Shown here in pieces: positions 10,112 through 21,616 of a stretch of DNA of 64,000 nt. The DNA comes from Wyeomyia smithii (taxonomy: Eukaryota; Arthropoda; Insecta; Diptera; Culicidae): assembly GCF_029784165.1 (NCBI RefSeq), contig NC_073695.1, positions 7,610,183 to 7,674,182 of the forward strand. The letters run 5' to 3'. The notes beneath the pieces are model-generated. The model did not search any database and was not told where the DNA came from. It was given only the letters and a program-made list of their open reading frames with translations. Positions within the stretch are counted from its first letter, which is position 1. Every line of letters starts with the position of its first letter. A program made the position numbers and the translations under genes.

Positions 10112-13100
10112 CTACTTACTTACTTACTTCAGCAGCCTAGAGCCGGAGTGGCTCGTGCCGTATCAAGAATTTTCCTCCATTCTACTCGGTTCTGGGCTAC
10201 TCGTCGCCAATTTCCTAGACGTCTCGATACTCGCAGATCCGCTTCAACCTGGTCAAGCCATCGAGCACGTTGGGCCCCTCTATTCCTGGTGCCGGTGGAG
10301 TCCTTGAAGAGAACCGATTTTACCGCGCAGTCATCCGGCATCCTCACGACATGCCCGGCCCATCGTAGCCTCCCGACCTTCGTCAGGTGTGCAATGGGAA
10401 TCTCTCCAAGTAGTGTCTGTAGCTCGTGGTTCATACGCCTACGCCACTCTCCGCTTTCTGTTTGTACTCCACCAAATATTGTCCGCAACACTTTCCGTTC
10501 GAATACGGCCAGTGCGCGTATGTCCTCTGTGAGCAGCGTCACGGTTTCGAGCCCATAGAGAACTACGGGTCTAATTAGGGTTTGTACATCGTCAGGTTCG
10601 TGCGGCTGCGTATGCTCCTGGATCGAAGCGTCCTGCGAAGGGCAAAGTAGGCTCGATTTCCAGCTTGAATACGTCGTTGGACCTCCTTACTTGTGTTATT
10701 GTCGGCGGTTACCAGAGATCCCAAGTATACGAACTCCTCTACCACTTCGAGTTCGTCGCCGTCCATGTCCACCGTCCGTGGGAGGCGAATGTTAGTTTCT
10801 TTCGAGCCTCTTCCTATCATATACTTGGTTTTCGACGCATTTATTTCTAGTCCAACTCTTCTAGCTTCCACCTTTAGTCTGGCGTAGATTGCCTCCGCCG
10901 TCGCTGAGTTTCTTGTAATAATGTCCAGGTCGTCTGCGAAGCCTATGAGTTGACCACTTTTGCTGAAAATCGTGCCTCTCGTTTCGATGCCCGCCCGTCG
11001 GATTACACCCTCAAGGGCGATGTTGAACAGTGTGCAGGATAATCCATCTCCTTGTCTCAACCCTCTGCGCGCTTCGAAGGGGTTCGAGAGTGTCCCCGAC
11101 ACGCACACGTAACACATCACTCGGTCTAAGGTAGCTTTGATAAGTCGTGTAAGTTTATCCGGGAAACCGCAGTCGTGCATTATTTGCCATAGCTGGTCTC
11201 GATCGACTGTATCATACGCTGCCTTAAAGTCCACGAAAACATGATGTGTGGGCACGTTGTACTCCCGGCATTTCTGAAGGATCGGAGAGTGAAAATTTGA
11301 TCCGTAGTAGCGCGAGCTTGTGTGAAGCCCGCTTGATACTGCCCTACGAATTCTTTCGCTAAAGGAGATAGACGGCGGAGTAGGATCTGGGAGAGGACTT
11401 TGTAGGCAGCGTTGATCAGCGTAATGCCGCGGTAGTTGCTGCATTGTAGCCGATCGCCTTTTTTATACATGGGGCATACAACTCCTTCCATCCATTCCTC
11501 CGGTAGTCTTTCTTCCTCCCAAATCCTGGAGATTACCCAGTGGAGTGCCGTTGCTAGAGCCTCTTTTCCATGTTTATAGAGCTCTGCCGGGAGCCTGTCC
11601 TTGCCGGCGGCTCTGTTGTTCTTAAGTGACCCAATTTCCCGTTCGATGTCCAGGATATCAGGAACTGGGACACTACTGTCGTATGTAGGCACTCCAAGGA
11701 TAACTTCCCTTCCGCCTCCTTCCGTTGCTCCGCTATTGAGGTGCTCATCGAAGAACTGCTGCCACCTATCAACCACCTCGCGCTCGCTTGTGATCAGGTT
11801 CCCCTCCACGTCCCTACACATATTTGGCCTCGGTGTGTAGCCTTTACGGGATTGGTTCACTTTTCCAAAAAACTTGCGTGTATCGTTAGCCCGAAACAGT
11901 TGCTCCAGCTCTTCACGATCTCTGTCCTCCTGCTGGCGCTTCTTCCTCCGCAGAATCGTGGTCAACTCATTTCGTGCTCGTCGGTATTTGGCCGCGTTCT
12001 CTCTTGTGGCGATGCTTAGATAATTTTTCCAAGCTCTTTTCTTCCTCTCCATCGCTTGCTGGCATTCCCCCTCAAACCAGTCATTTTGTCGGCTCGACGA
12101 TACCACACCTAGTGCCGCGGATGCGGCCTCTCCAATGGCCGGGCGTAGCTTCCCCCATCCATTGTCGAGAGTCGAAGCACATAGCTCTTCCGTGGAAGGT
12201 AGTGCCTCCTCAAGTAAGCGCGCGTAATTCTCTGCAGCCTGCGGGTTGGTCAACTGCCGGATGTTTGGCCGGGGAGGACGGTTCTGACGTGTGTGAAATA
12301 CCGTGGATAGTTTTGAGCGCACATGTACTGCTACTAGGTGGTGGTCTGAGTCGATATCCGCACCCCGGAGGGAGCGTATGTTTGTAATGTTTGAGAAAAA
12401 TCGGCCATCAATGAGAACGTGGTGAATTTGATTTGTTGTACGGTGGTCAGGTGATCTCCAGGTGGCTTTGTGGATATCTTTGCGTGGAAAGAAGGTGCTT
12501 CTAATCACTAGGCCTCGGGAAGCTGCGAAGTTGATGCATCGTTGGCCGTTGTCGTTCGTGTCGCTGTATAGGCTGTGAGGCCCTATCACCGGTCTATACA
12601 TCGCTTCCCTACCAACCTGGGCGTTCATATCCCCGATGACGATTTTGATGTCCCGTGACGAGCAGCCGTCGTATGTTGCCTCCAACTGCGCGTAGAACGA
12701 TTCCTTCTCGTCGTCAGGTCTACCTTCGTGCGGGCAGTGCACGTTGATGATGCTGTAGTTGAAGAAACTACCTCTAATCCTCAAAAGACACATCCTCTCG
12801 TTGATCGCCTTCCAATTGATCACGCGACTGCATTCTGCCTATTACACAAAAACCCGTTCCCAGCTCGTTGGTTGTTCCACCGCTCTGGTAGAACTGGGCC
12901 TTGCCTCCACGGACTTTCCACTCTTTCTTACCTTTGCGACAGATCTCCTGCAGAGCCACGATGCCGAATTTGCGGGGTTCTAGCTGCTCGAGCAGCACCC
13001 TGTCTCCGCCCACAAAATTTAGCGACTTGCAGTTCCAGGTACCGAGTTTCCACTCGCGGTCCGTTTTTCGTTGCCTAGGTCCATACCGAATGTTCCGAGT

Positions 13101-13114
13101 TATATTTTCTTGAA
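10112..13114 (-). mobile_element. RTE-clade non-LTR retrotransposon (JAM1-like)
   Basis: A 3.0-kb minus-strand element encodes one endonuclease-RT polyprotein and ends, directly after the coding region, in a very short 3' tail of aagt repeats (10112-10128 on the plus strand reads as repeated ttac). A single pol ORF, almost no 3' UTR and a simple tandem tail are RTE-clade traits; JAM1 is the known Aedes member. The 5' boundary is uncertain because no target duplication was found. Confidence 0.78.
10129..13075 (-). pseudogene. RTE endonuclease-reverse transcriptase, three frameshifts
   Basis: The reading starts at the endonuclease (KLGTWNCKSLN, near 13050), with GIVALQEIC, then IGDMNAQVGRE and DSDHHLVAVH as later catalytic boxes. 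The RT follows: YQAGFTQARATTDQIF, FVDFKAAYDTVDR, RRGLRQGDGLSCTLFN and IGFADDLDII with the catalytic ADD near 10930. The tail (WAGHVVRMPDD, 10370-10320) is the C-terminal region usual in this clade. The reading frame changes near 12830, near 11290 and near 10560, so the protein is broken though all domains remain recognisable. Confidence 0.82.
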
Positions 13115-13294
13115 TATTCGTAGTGTAATTGTTTAGGTAGGTTGCCTTACTAGGGCTACGCTACCGAGTCTCGTGATGGGGGAGGGTAGTGTCAAAAAAA
13201 GCCTTAAAAAAGCTACGTCATTTATGGATGTTCCCTAAGTAGTCTGTCAAAGACATTATCGAAGATTCAGAGAGCATTGCTGTCTCGAGAGAAG

Positions 13295-13410
13295 CTATGT
13301 GAAGAAGCCTGAGAATAAACCCATGCTCAAAGCCCTTTGACATCGATTGACCTGATTCTACTCGCTTGTCAAATCGGACTCTCCAACCTTGCAGCTACAA
13401 AGCCGTGAAG
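13295..13410 (-). repeat. tRNA-headed SINE-like fragment
   Basis: The minus strand repeats the head and first 50 bp of the body of the copy at 58488-59075 (gtcaaagggctttgagcatg, then gggtttattctcaggct), and is truncated after that. Box B is degraded (the ggttcgaat word is lost). Confidence 0.65.
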
Positions 13411-15489
13411 GTTAACAAAAATTAGTTTAGTTTCTTGCCTTAGCAGAAGAATCTGTAATAATTCTTTTGAATCAAATATAAAATTACACGAAAGGTTCAA
13501 AGCGTACTCAAGCAAATCGTGTTTCACATCGAGAAGCTCAATCACTCGTTAGTTCTATTGTAATCTGATCGTAACTAGCATTGAAAGCGCATCTAAACAT
13601 GGGTCGCCGCCCATGCCAGTCAACATTTCCGTTTTGAACAGCTTGTTTCGAAAGACCTTCACCTTTCAACTCGTAGAATGCATTTCCCCTGCAGCGCAGG
13701 TACACTGCAAGCGATGCAGAAAGCTAGAGCAGTGAAAGAGAAAGAAGGCTAGCACATGACTCTCACTATCATTGCGGTGCGGGGCTTCACGTGACCTAGA
13801 TAAACGCAAAATGATGTTCATTGATATCTTCCTAAACTGGCTTTAAATTAGAATTTCAATTGTGGAATTTCATTTCTGCACTAGCTCGAAATATCTCTAC
13901 TGGGGTGTCTTCTAGCAAAAACTAAAGCATGCAGTCATTTTTCCATTCCAAATTATGATTCGCTTATGCAACGCTCATGCAGTTCAAGGAGACAGGTTGA
14001 ATGTCCTGTTTTATAGGTCATACTCCGAGCCTGCGGTGTATGGACTGCACTGAGAATTACACGCTCACGCTCTTTTACAGCTGCCTGCTGTCCGAGTTGG
14101 CAGTGTTTGCGGGCGCTAGGCAATATTGCAGTTGTTGCATTCGATTTCACGATTTGCATCATGCCAATAAATTTATTCACACTGTTCAATTTTATCTTTT
14201 GAAAACGATCGTTCAATAAATGCCACGTGATTTTTCTGGATCGATTGAAATGCTGGTGGATTTAATTCGTTCGTGATAAACTGAGATCTAGGACATTTCT
14301 GACGTATTTTTGAAGTTCCTAACTGAGGTGAAGCATAAAACCAGGGGGGATCTATCTGTCAAACATCGTGTAACCAACATATTCGGCAACATGGTGTTTG
14401 TTTTGGTTTTTGTTCTTTTTGGTTATGAAGTTGATCGATGTGAAATATTATAGAATTGGAACGTTTTTTTTATCAAAACTCGAGAAACCGCGGAAAACTT
14501 TTATGAGTGTGTTGTGTAGTGATTTTTTCCTCATTATCGTTCATAGTTACAAACGTCACGGACCAACAAACGTCATGGACCAGAGCTGATCTGCGATAAC
14601 GCACACATATATGAAATTTGACAGCAGTGAATCCCCTCTGCATAAATCAGCTACTTTATAGTTGAATATTGAGAGTAATACGCGGGCATGCATGAGAAGA
14701 GTTCTGTGGAAATGATTATTTCCAGTTCCATATTCACATGCAGCGAATATTGATCAAAAGTAAGCTATTTCTAGCGAACACAATTTGCGAACGTGATCTG
14801 TCGCAAAACCCTAATGGCGGTATAAATTTGGGTGCGCAAAAATGGTTGACGCCGGCTGTGCAGTTCACTTGGGTTTTCGATTCCAACCGCTTGAATGTTT
14901 ATCGTTTATCATTTTGTATACTGTCCAAGAACGACGATCTGTACTTATGAGTCAGATATCTTTTATTTTGTGGTTTTTACCGTTTACATTCACCTCTTTT
15001 TTGGTTTTCAGTTTGACTAGCTTGAACATGATAATAACTTGGCGATTGTCGATGATTGATGATAATCAACGCTAATATTATTTGGAAAATGTATTCACTC
15101 ACTCTCGAGAGAATTCACATCCAGTAGTGCAACAATTCGGCAAAATGCGGAATCCAACACATTTCCTTTTGCTACTGCGCAAAATCGCGATGCATTTCCG
15201 TATAGGTCAAAGGCATTGCACTTTCTTGATTCGAAGCGTTTTTTTGTTTTTTTTTTTGTTCCCTGAAGTACCACCCAGCTGGGCTGAACCTAGCCGTCCA
15301 TCGAACCTTATCAGTAAGTGCAAACACACCGGCGTGGAATTCAGCGCGAATTTCGTTGCAATTTCGAAAACACTTGAGCTTGATAAGGCCGAAGGCTGCT
15401 ACTATGCACGGGAGGTGCGGACCACTTGATAAGAACTTTTTTTTTTATTTCTCTATATTTAGGAAATTTGGAGTGCAATAAAGAGTAAT
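13411..15489. other. No gene recognised
   Basis: Low-similarity single-copy-looking sequence. Readings at 13953-14219 and 15082-15429 have no recognisable domain. A gt-rich donor-like word (cagtaagtgc, 15310) is present but no partner exon could be assigned. The Juan-type LINE is inserted at the right edge. Confidence 0.4.
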
Positions 15490-15703
15490 TAAGTCGCTAA
15501 TTCAGTGCGTCTTGAACTGTCCTACAGGTCAGACGTTTTTTCGGTTGCTTGTGGACTGGTCTTTGACTGCCTATAGCTTCAAAGTTTGTGTTTTGTCAGT
15601 GTGTCTTTTAAAGACTACCTGAAAGTTATTTCCCATCAGTCTTTCTCAAGACTACCTACTTTTGAATTTAACATTTGTTTTAACTTTTTTCGTATCACCT
15701 GAA

Positions 15704-17026
15704 ATGGCTGGACGGAAAAAGAAACCTCGCATCGCTGCGGGGAGGAAAAGAGAGGCATCTCTTTCTGACACTTCGAGTGTCTGTAGTGACAATCCTTTTG
15801 ATATTGTGCCTGAGCAAGAAGCTGGTGAAATGGAAGTTGTTAATAATGAAACTATACAAAATATAAAATCTTTAAAAAAGGAGAAAGTTCCACCTATTGT
15901 GGTAACTATTTCTTCTGAATTTAATATATTCAAAAAGGAACTTTCAACGTTTGTTTCTGACGTTAAAGTTACCTATCAAATTGGCCGTAGAGGTGAATGC
16001 CGCTTATTAGCCGACTCAGTAAAGGGTCGTGATCGTCTTGTCCAGTATTTAACTGACAAGATGTACAAATTTTTTACATATGACACCAAGAACGCCAAGC
16101 CGTTCAAGGTTGTCTTGAAAGGTCTCACCAACGATCAAACCGTTGATGAGATCAAACTTACTTTAACAGAATTACTTGGCATAGCCCCTACCCAAGTAAT
16201 TCTAATGAAACAAAAATCACGAGGCGAAAACAGTCAGAGAACTGGAATTTCCCTTGTTAATTATTTAATTCATTTTAACCGTAATGAGGTTAACAACTTA
16301 AAATTTTTTGAAAAAGCACATGCTTTGTATAATGTGCGTGTAAAGTGGGAAATTTATAGGAAGTATGGCGGAGGTGAAAAGCATATCACCCAATGCCGTA
16401 CTTGCCAACGTTATGGCCATGGTTCCAAATTCTGTAACATGGACCAAAAATGTCTTAATTGTGGAGACTCTTCTCACAAAAAGGACACATGTCCTGTGAA
16501 AGAGAGTAAAAATTTTCGCTGTGCGAATTGTAACGGCAACCATATGTCAAATTTTTATCAATGCCCAGTCCGGTTAGCAATTGTTAAGGCAAGGCAAGGT
16601 AAACAAAATTCAATTTCACAATTAAAACCAACTTCAAAACAAAATTCTCCAAGCGTACCAGTAACGCATAGTTTACCTACTCCTTTGCATACCCGTTTAA
16701 CTTATGCACAGGTTACAGGTAGTTCGAACATTATACCGCCTAGTGTTGGTAGTTCGAAAATGACCGTTAATATGGGTAAGCAAAACACGCTAGAAAATAA
16801 TTGTACACCTATCACTCCAGCTAATATTGCTACCGAAAATATTTTTTCTAATGTCAACTGCCTGGGGCCTATTACGGCAGGTAAACTTTCTTTTTTGCAA
16901 CAGGCAATGTTCGATCTTATGAACGCCATGTTGCAGGCAAAATCAATGTTTGAAGCCATTCAAATAGGCACAAATTTTACTATTAAAATTGTTTCTAATT
17001 TAAAATTTAGCAATGATTTTAAATAA
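15704..17026 (+). CDS. Juan-type LINE ORF1, gag-like nucleic-acid-binding protein
   Basis: This intact 440-codon ORF is read from the ATG at 15704; an upstream in-frame TTG would add 14 codons. It has a basic N-terminus, then a central fold, then three zinc knuckles near residues 231-285: CRTCQRYGHGSKFC, CLNCGDSSHKKDTC and CANCNGNHMSNFYQC. The last has the longer spacing usual in Jockey-clade ORF1 proteins. A Ser/Thr/Asn-rich tail follows. The protein packages element RNA into a ribonucleoprotein for target-primed reverse transcription. Its stop codon overlaps the ORF2 start, so ORF2 is probably translated by reinitiation. Confidence 0.9.
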   Translation: MAGRKKKPRIAAGRKREASLSDTSSVCSDNPFDIVPEQEAGEMEVVNNETIQNIKSLKKEKVPPIVVTISSEFNIFKKELSTFVSDVKVTYQIGRRGECRLLADSVKGRDRLVQYLTDKMYKFFTYDTKNAKPFKVVLKGLTNDQTVDEIKLTLTELLGIAPTQVILMKQKSRGENSQRTGISLVNYLIHFNRNEVNNLKFFEKAHALYNVRVKWEIYRKYGGGEKHITQCRTCQRYGHGSKFCNMDQKCLNCGDSSHKKDTCPVKESKNFRCANCNGNHMSNFYQCPVRLAIVKARQGKQNSISQLKPTSKQNSPSVPVTHSLPTPLHTRLTYAQVTGSSNIIPPSVGSSKMTVNMGKQNTLENNCTPITPANIATENIFSNVNCLGPITAGKLSFLQQAMFDLMNAMLQAKSMFEAIQIGTNFTIKIVSNLKFSNDFK

Positions 17027-19666
17027 AACAATTAAAATATTAAATTGGAATGCTCGCTCATTGAAGGCCAATGAGAATGAGCTTTTTAATTTTTTAACAG
17101 TAAATAATGTGCATATTGCAATTATTACTGAAACATTTTTGAAACCTAACATAAAATTAAAATATGATCCCAATTACGTGGTTCATAGATATGATAGGAT
17201 TCAGGGTTTTGGCGGTGGAGTTGCAATTGTTATTCATCGCCGAATCAAACATCGTGCTCTTCCCCATCTTGAGACGAAAGTTATTGAAACTTTGGGAATT
17301 GAAGTTCAAACTGAACTTGGGATTTTATTTATTGCCGCAGCATATTTACCATTTCAATGCACACGCGAGCTCAAAAATTATTTTAAAGGTGATTTACAAA
17401 AACTCACCAGAAATCGTTCGAAATTTTTCATAATCGGCGATTTTAACGCTAAACATCGTTCATGGAATAATTCTCAAAGTAATTCCAATGGAAAAATTTT
17501 ATTCAATGATTGTTCTTCAGGATACTATTCTATTTTGTCTCCGAATAGTCCTACATGCTTTTCTTCTGTAAGAAACCCTTCAACAATTGATTTGGTGCTA
17601 ACAGATCAAAGTCATGTGTGTAGTGATTTGATCACACATGCTGACTTTGATTCTGACCATCTTCCAATAACTTTTTCTTTATCACATGAATCAGTTTTAA
17701 ACCCTATGAGCTCTGTTTTTAATTATAACAAGGCTAATTGGGAAAGATACAAAACTCATATTGAGAGAAATTTCAATAATGAGCTTGATTTGCAAAACGA
17801 AGTGAATATTGATTCCGCTTTGGAAGCATTAAAATGTGCAATTGTTGATGCCAGGAATTATTCTGTTCCAAAGGCTCAAGTGAAATTTGATTCATCAATA
17901 ATTGACGAAAATCTTCAACTTCTAATTCGTTTGAAAAATGTCCGCAGACGTCAATATCAACGTTCTCGTGACCCTGTTTTTAAAACTATTTATAAAGATT
18001 TACAGAAAGAGATTAAACATAGATTTACTCTTCTGAGAAATCAAAATTTTGAGACTAAAGTTGAAAAATTGAAACCATATTCAAAACCATTTTGGAAGCT
18101 GTCGAAGATTCTTAAGAAACCTTCAAAGCCTATTCCAGTTTTAAAAGATGGTGAACGTTTTCTTGTATCCAATGAACAAAAGGCTCAAAGACTTGCTCAG
18201 CAGTTTGAGAGTGTTCATAACTCAAATTTGAATTTTGTGAGTCCAATTGAAAATGAAGTCACACGTCAATTTGATTTAATTTCTTCCCAGAATTTTTTAC
18301 CTGCAGAAATAATTGAAACTAACTTGAATGAGATTAAATCAATTATTAAAAATTTCAAAAATATGAAAGCACCTGGTGACGATGGAATCTTTAATATACT
18401 AATCAAACATCTCCCTGAGAGCACAATGGAATTTTTAGTGAAAATTTTCAATTGCTGCTTCAAAATTGCATATTTTCCCAAATTATGGAAAAATGCAAAA
18501 ATTACTCCAATTTTAAAGCCGGATAAGAATCCAGCTGAAGTTTCAAGTTACCGACCAATCAGTTTGCTTTCTTCAATAAGTAAACTGTTTGAGAGAATTA
18601 TTCTTAACAGAATGATGTCACACATCAACGAAAATTCAATTTTTGCAAATGAACAGTTTGGATTTCGCCATGGGCTCATCAATTGCTCAGAGTTACTAAT
18701 ATGATACGAGCTAACAAATCTGAAGGTTATTCCACTGGAGCTGCTCTTTTAGACATAGAAAAAGCATTCGACAGTGTTTGGCATAAAGGTTTGATTGCGA
18801 AATTGCAAACTTTTAATTTTCCGATTTTCCTTATCAAAATTTTAAAAAATTATCTTACTGATCGAACTCTGCAGGTTGTCTATCAGAATTCAAAATCTGA
18901 TAGATTTCCTGTCAGAGCAGGTGTACCTCAAGGTTCAGTCTTGGGGCCAGTCCTGTACAACATATTCACTTCAGATCTTCCTGATTTGCCTCCAGGATGC
19001 ACAAAGTCATTGTTCTGCGATGACACAAGCATTTCCGTAAAAGGAAAGGAAAGCCTTCGTGTCATATGCAGTCGATTGCAGAAAAGTTTAGATATTTTTT
19101 CTTCCTACTTGCAAAAGTGGAAAATCTCTCCCAATGCTTCTAAAACTCAAATGATAATTTTTCCGCATAAGCCTAGGGCGTCTTTCCTCAAGCCAAACAA
19201 TAATCACGTTGTCAAGATGAATGGGGTTATTTTAAGTTGGTCCGACAAGGTTAAGTACTTGGGACTAATTTATGATAAAAAACTTATTTTCAAAGAGCAC
19301 ATTGAGAGTATACAAGCCAAGTGCATCAAATATACGAGATGTTTATATCCTCTCATTAACAGGAATTCTAAACTTTGTTTAAAGAACAAACTTTTGATTT
19401 ACAAACAAATTTTTAGACCAGCAATGCTTTATGCTGTACCGATCTGGTCAAGTTGCTGTTCAACAAGGAAGAAAACGCTCCAAAGGATTCAGAATAAAAT
19501 TCTGAAAATGATTTTGAAGCGTCCTCCTTGGTTTGGTACACTCGAATTACATAGACTTACTGGTGTTGAACCATTAGAAGCTATGTCAAATAAAATTATT
19601 AACAATTTTCGACAAAAATCGTTGCAATCCTCAATTGCTACGATAAGCTCTCTTTATAGCCAATAA
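17013..19666 (+). pseudogene. Juan-type LINE ORF2, endonuclease-RT, one frameshift
   Basis: The first part (17013-18704, 563 codons) holds the apurinic-type endonuclease: ILNWNARSLKAN at the start, ITETFL, IIGDFNAKHRSW near 17425 and DFDSDHLPITFS near 17650. The RT follows (KAPGDDGI, YRPISLLSSISKLFERII, FGFRHG). A small deletion near 18675 shifts the frame. The reading resumes at 18683-19666 with ALLDIEKAFDSVWH, RAGVPQGSVLGPVLYN and LFCDDTSISV (catalytic DD near 19020). Everything on both sides of the break is intact, so this one lesion silences an otherwise complete copy. Confidence 0.92.
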
Positions 19667-20204
19667 GTTAGCAATTAAGTTAGTTGTAAGTTTACTTCCC
19701 CTTTTCTGACAAGTAGGTTTAAATCCCTACGAATGATAAGTCCTTATTGCGAAAGCAAACAAATCCTAACAATTAAAATTTCAAATTTCTAACAGTGTTG
19801 AGAAATCACCATTTGTGATTGGACACACATACTCATTATTTACTAATATTTATCATAAATACTTAAGCTACTAACAAATCCCCCCTTAAAAAAAAAAAAA
19901 AAAAAAAAATAAGTCGCTAATTAGAACATTAGACAGTGCGGATGTCCGTTCAGTTAAGTGGCTGTTACACAACCTCTAAATTTACCACAGGCATTGCGTC
20001 ATCGTCGCATATTTACTGTACATATCACCGATGGAAAAAAATCGCTTCTAGCGACTAATGAATACATATAAACTAAGCCTATGATGCGTTGACATCGTCG
20101 TCAGTGTGCGAGTTATTCTTATTCTTCGCACATTTGCAAACAAAAAGAGCACCAAATAAAAAAAATCGTTACTGGTGCACTCTCTCCGCCTTCCTCCTTA
20201 CGAT

Positions 20205-20575
20205 CAGGGTTGCCACATTTAAATCTGTGTTTTCCCTTGGAAAAATCTGAACATCTGTATCTGGAACAAAAATATCTGTAAAAAAAATCTGTGTTGTTTA
20301 AACACAAAGAACTGTTTTTATTTCTTAAGTTTTTATGGTACATAAACCATATTTTTAGCTTAAAACGTGTGAGGAGTTGAAAATATGTTCAATTTGCTTA
20401 ATATTTAATGAAAAAAAAAAATTGGATTGTTTTTGAAAATTAATGTCAATTTCGAAAAATCTGTAAATCTGTACTTTTCGACGAAAATCTGTATATCTGT
20501 ATATACAGATTCTGTACCGTTTTTTCGGCCAAAAATCTGTAAAATACAGATTAATCTGTACATGTGGCATCCCTG
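20205..20575. mobile_element. hAT-like MITE with 8-bp target duplication
   Basis: Ends cagggttgccacatt / atgtggcatccctg are inverted, and the element is flanked by a perfect 8-bp duplication, cttacgat, at 20197-20204 and 20576-20583. Eight-base duplications and CAGGG ends are hAT characters. The 371-bp interior is AT-rich and packed with aatctgta words. No ORF. Confidence 0.9.
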
Positions 20576-20603
20576 CTTACGATGTACTTTTCATCGTGGG
20601 AGC

Positions 20604-20923
20604 CAGCGTTGCCAGGTATCCAGATTTAGCTGGATTATCCAGATTTTTGAACATATATCCAGGTAGACAGCTTTGATGTCCAATTATCCAGATTTTTCAT
20701 GGATGATCCAGATTTTATCCAGATTTTATTTTCTCTGTTCCGCAAAAAGGTCATCACTTCAATTTTGGCGCGAAATTTTGCAATTTTGTCACCTCAAATT
20801 TTGCGTACCCCAAGCCTTTTATTCGAAAAATTGACCTTTCACCCCACGAAATGTTTGCCAGATTTTTTCCAGATTTTTATTTTGCCTTTTCCAGATTTTT
20901 GAAAAAATGACCTTGCAACGCTG
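20604..20923. mobile_element. Second hAT-like MITE, 320 bp
   Basis: Inverted ends cagcgttgccaggt / accttgcaacgctg differ from the neighbouring element in only a few end positions. The interior repeats tccagattttt many times. Flanking 8-mers (gtgggagc and gtcgcgtc) agree at only half the positions, so the duplication is lost or the ends are misplaced by a little. Confidence 0.7.
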
Positions 20924-21409
20924 GTCGCGTCATGAACAAGTAATGAATAAGAGAAATTGGATCGTAAATATTTACTCAATGATGGGGATTTTTTTTCAAG
21001 AAAGAGAATTCGTGTTTTCCTACTCTCACTCAACTCAACGGGGTTTTTTTTTGGTGGTAGCTGGTAGGTGCAAGCGCAAGTGCAAATTGCTAGTTGATTA
21101 GAAGCTTTTGTCGGTATAAGGCGTCAAGATGGACAAAGGGCTAAGAAAAAATAATGTATCCGAAAAAGTTCGGCAAATGTTTTTGGCGGAGAATAGCAAT
21201 TTCCGATGCACGGCGGTGGAAAATTGTAGCTATCGGCCAAAAGTCATTAACGTTACGAACTGCCATCGTAACTTTTTCTCTCTCAGGTTGCCATGATCAG
21301 ACAACAAATATTTAGCTAACCGTTTATAGTGTTTTCATAACAAAAAATGAGATTTCGGAAATATTAACTCAAACAACTTTTTTAACAATTTTAAATTTTG
21401 TGTATTGAT
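20924..21409. other. No gene recognised
   Basis: No supported coding region or RNA gene. A reading at 21129-21290 (MDKGLRKNNVSEKVRQMF) resembles the start of a BEN/THAP-like or transposase protein but breaks quickly, and I could not assign it. Confidence 0.35.
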
Positions 21410-21545
21410 AATGTAAAGCAATGCCTTGGTGCTACATTCCGTCTTGAAATTTGAACTTCTGTTTATTATACACAGACTTCGCAGCCAACTGTTGAGTGTA
21501 CAGGACAATTGCGGGGCTAGAGCTACGATCCTTCTGACACTATTA
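21410..21545 (-). repeat. 3' part of a Val-tRNA-type SINE
   Basis: The minus strand matches 62600-62715 (cgcaattgtcctgtacactc ... acagacttcgcagcc on the plus strand) including the gcaccaaggc word and the tgctttac-type tail at the 3' end. The tRNA-like head is missing, so it is a 5'-truncated copy. Confidence 0.75.
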
Positions 21546-21616
21546 GTTTTTTCCGAGCTGGAGAGAGAGGGAGACTTTTTTATTTCAAATAAAGTTGTTC
21601 CTTGATCATTGAAAAA

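Larger units (their letters stand above)
15503..19909 (+). mobile_element. Juan-type (Jockey clade) LINE, full length, 13-bp TSD
   Basis: The 4.4-kb element is flanked by a perfect target duplication, taagtcgctaatt, at 15490-15502 and 19910-19922, and ends in an A tract of about 22 bases (19888-19909). It has two ORFs overlapping by 14 nt and a 240-bp 3' UTR. Complete ends, an undecayed duplication and one visible coding break indicate a recent insertion. A much older relic of the same family is at 56617-57440. Confidence 0.93.
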
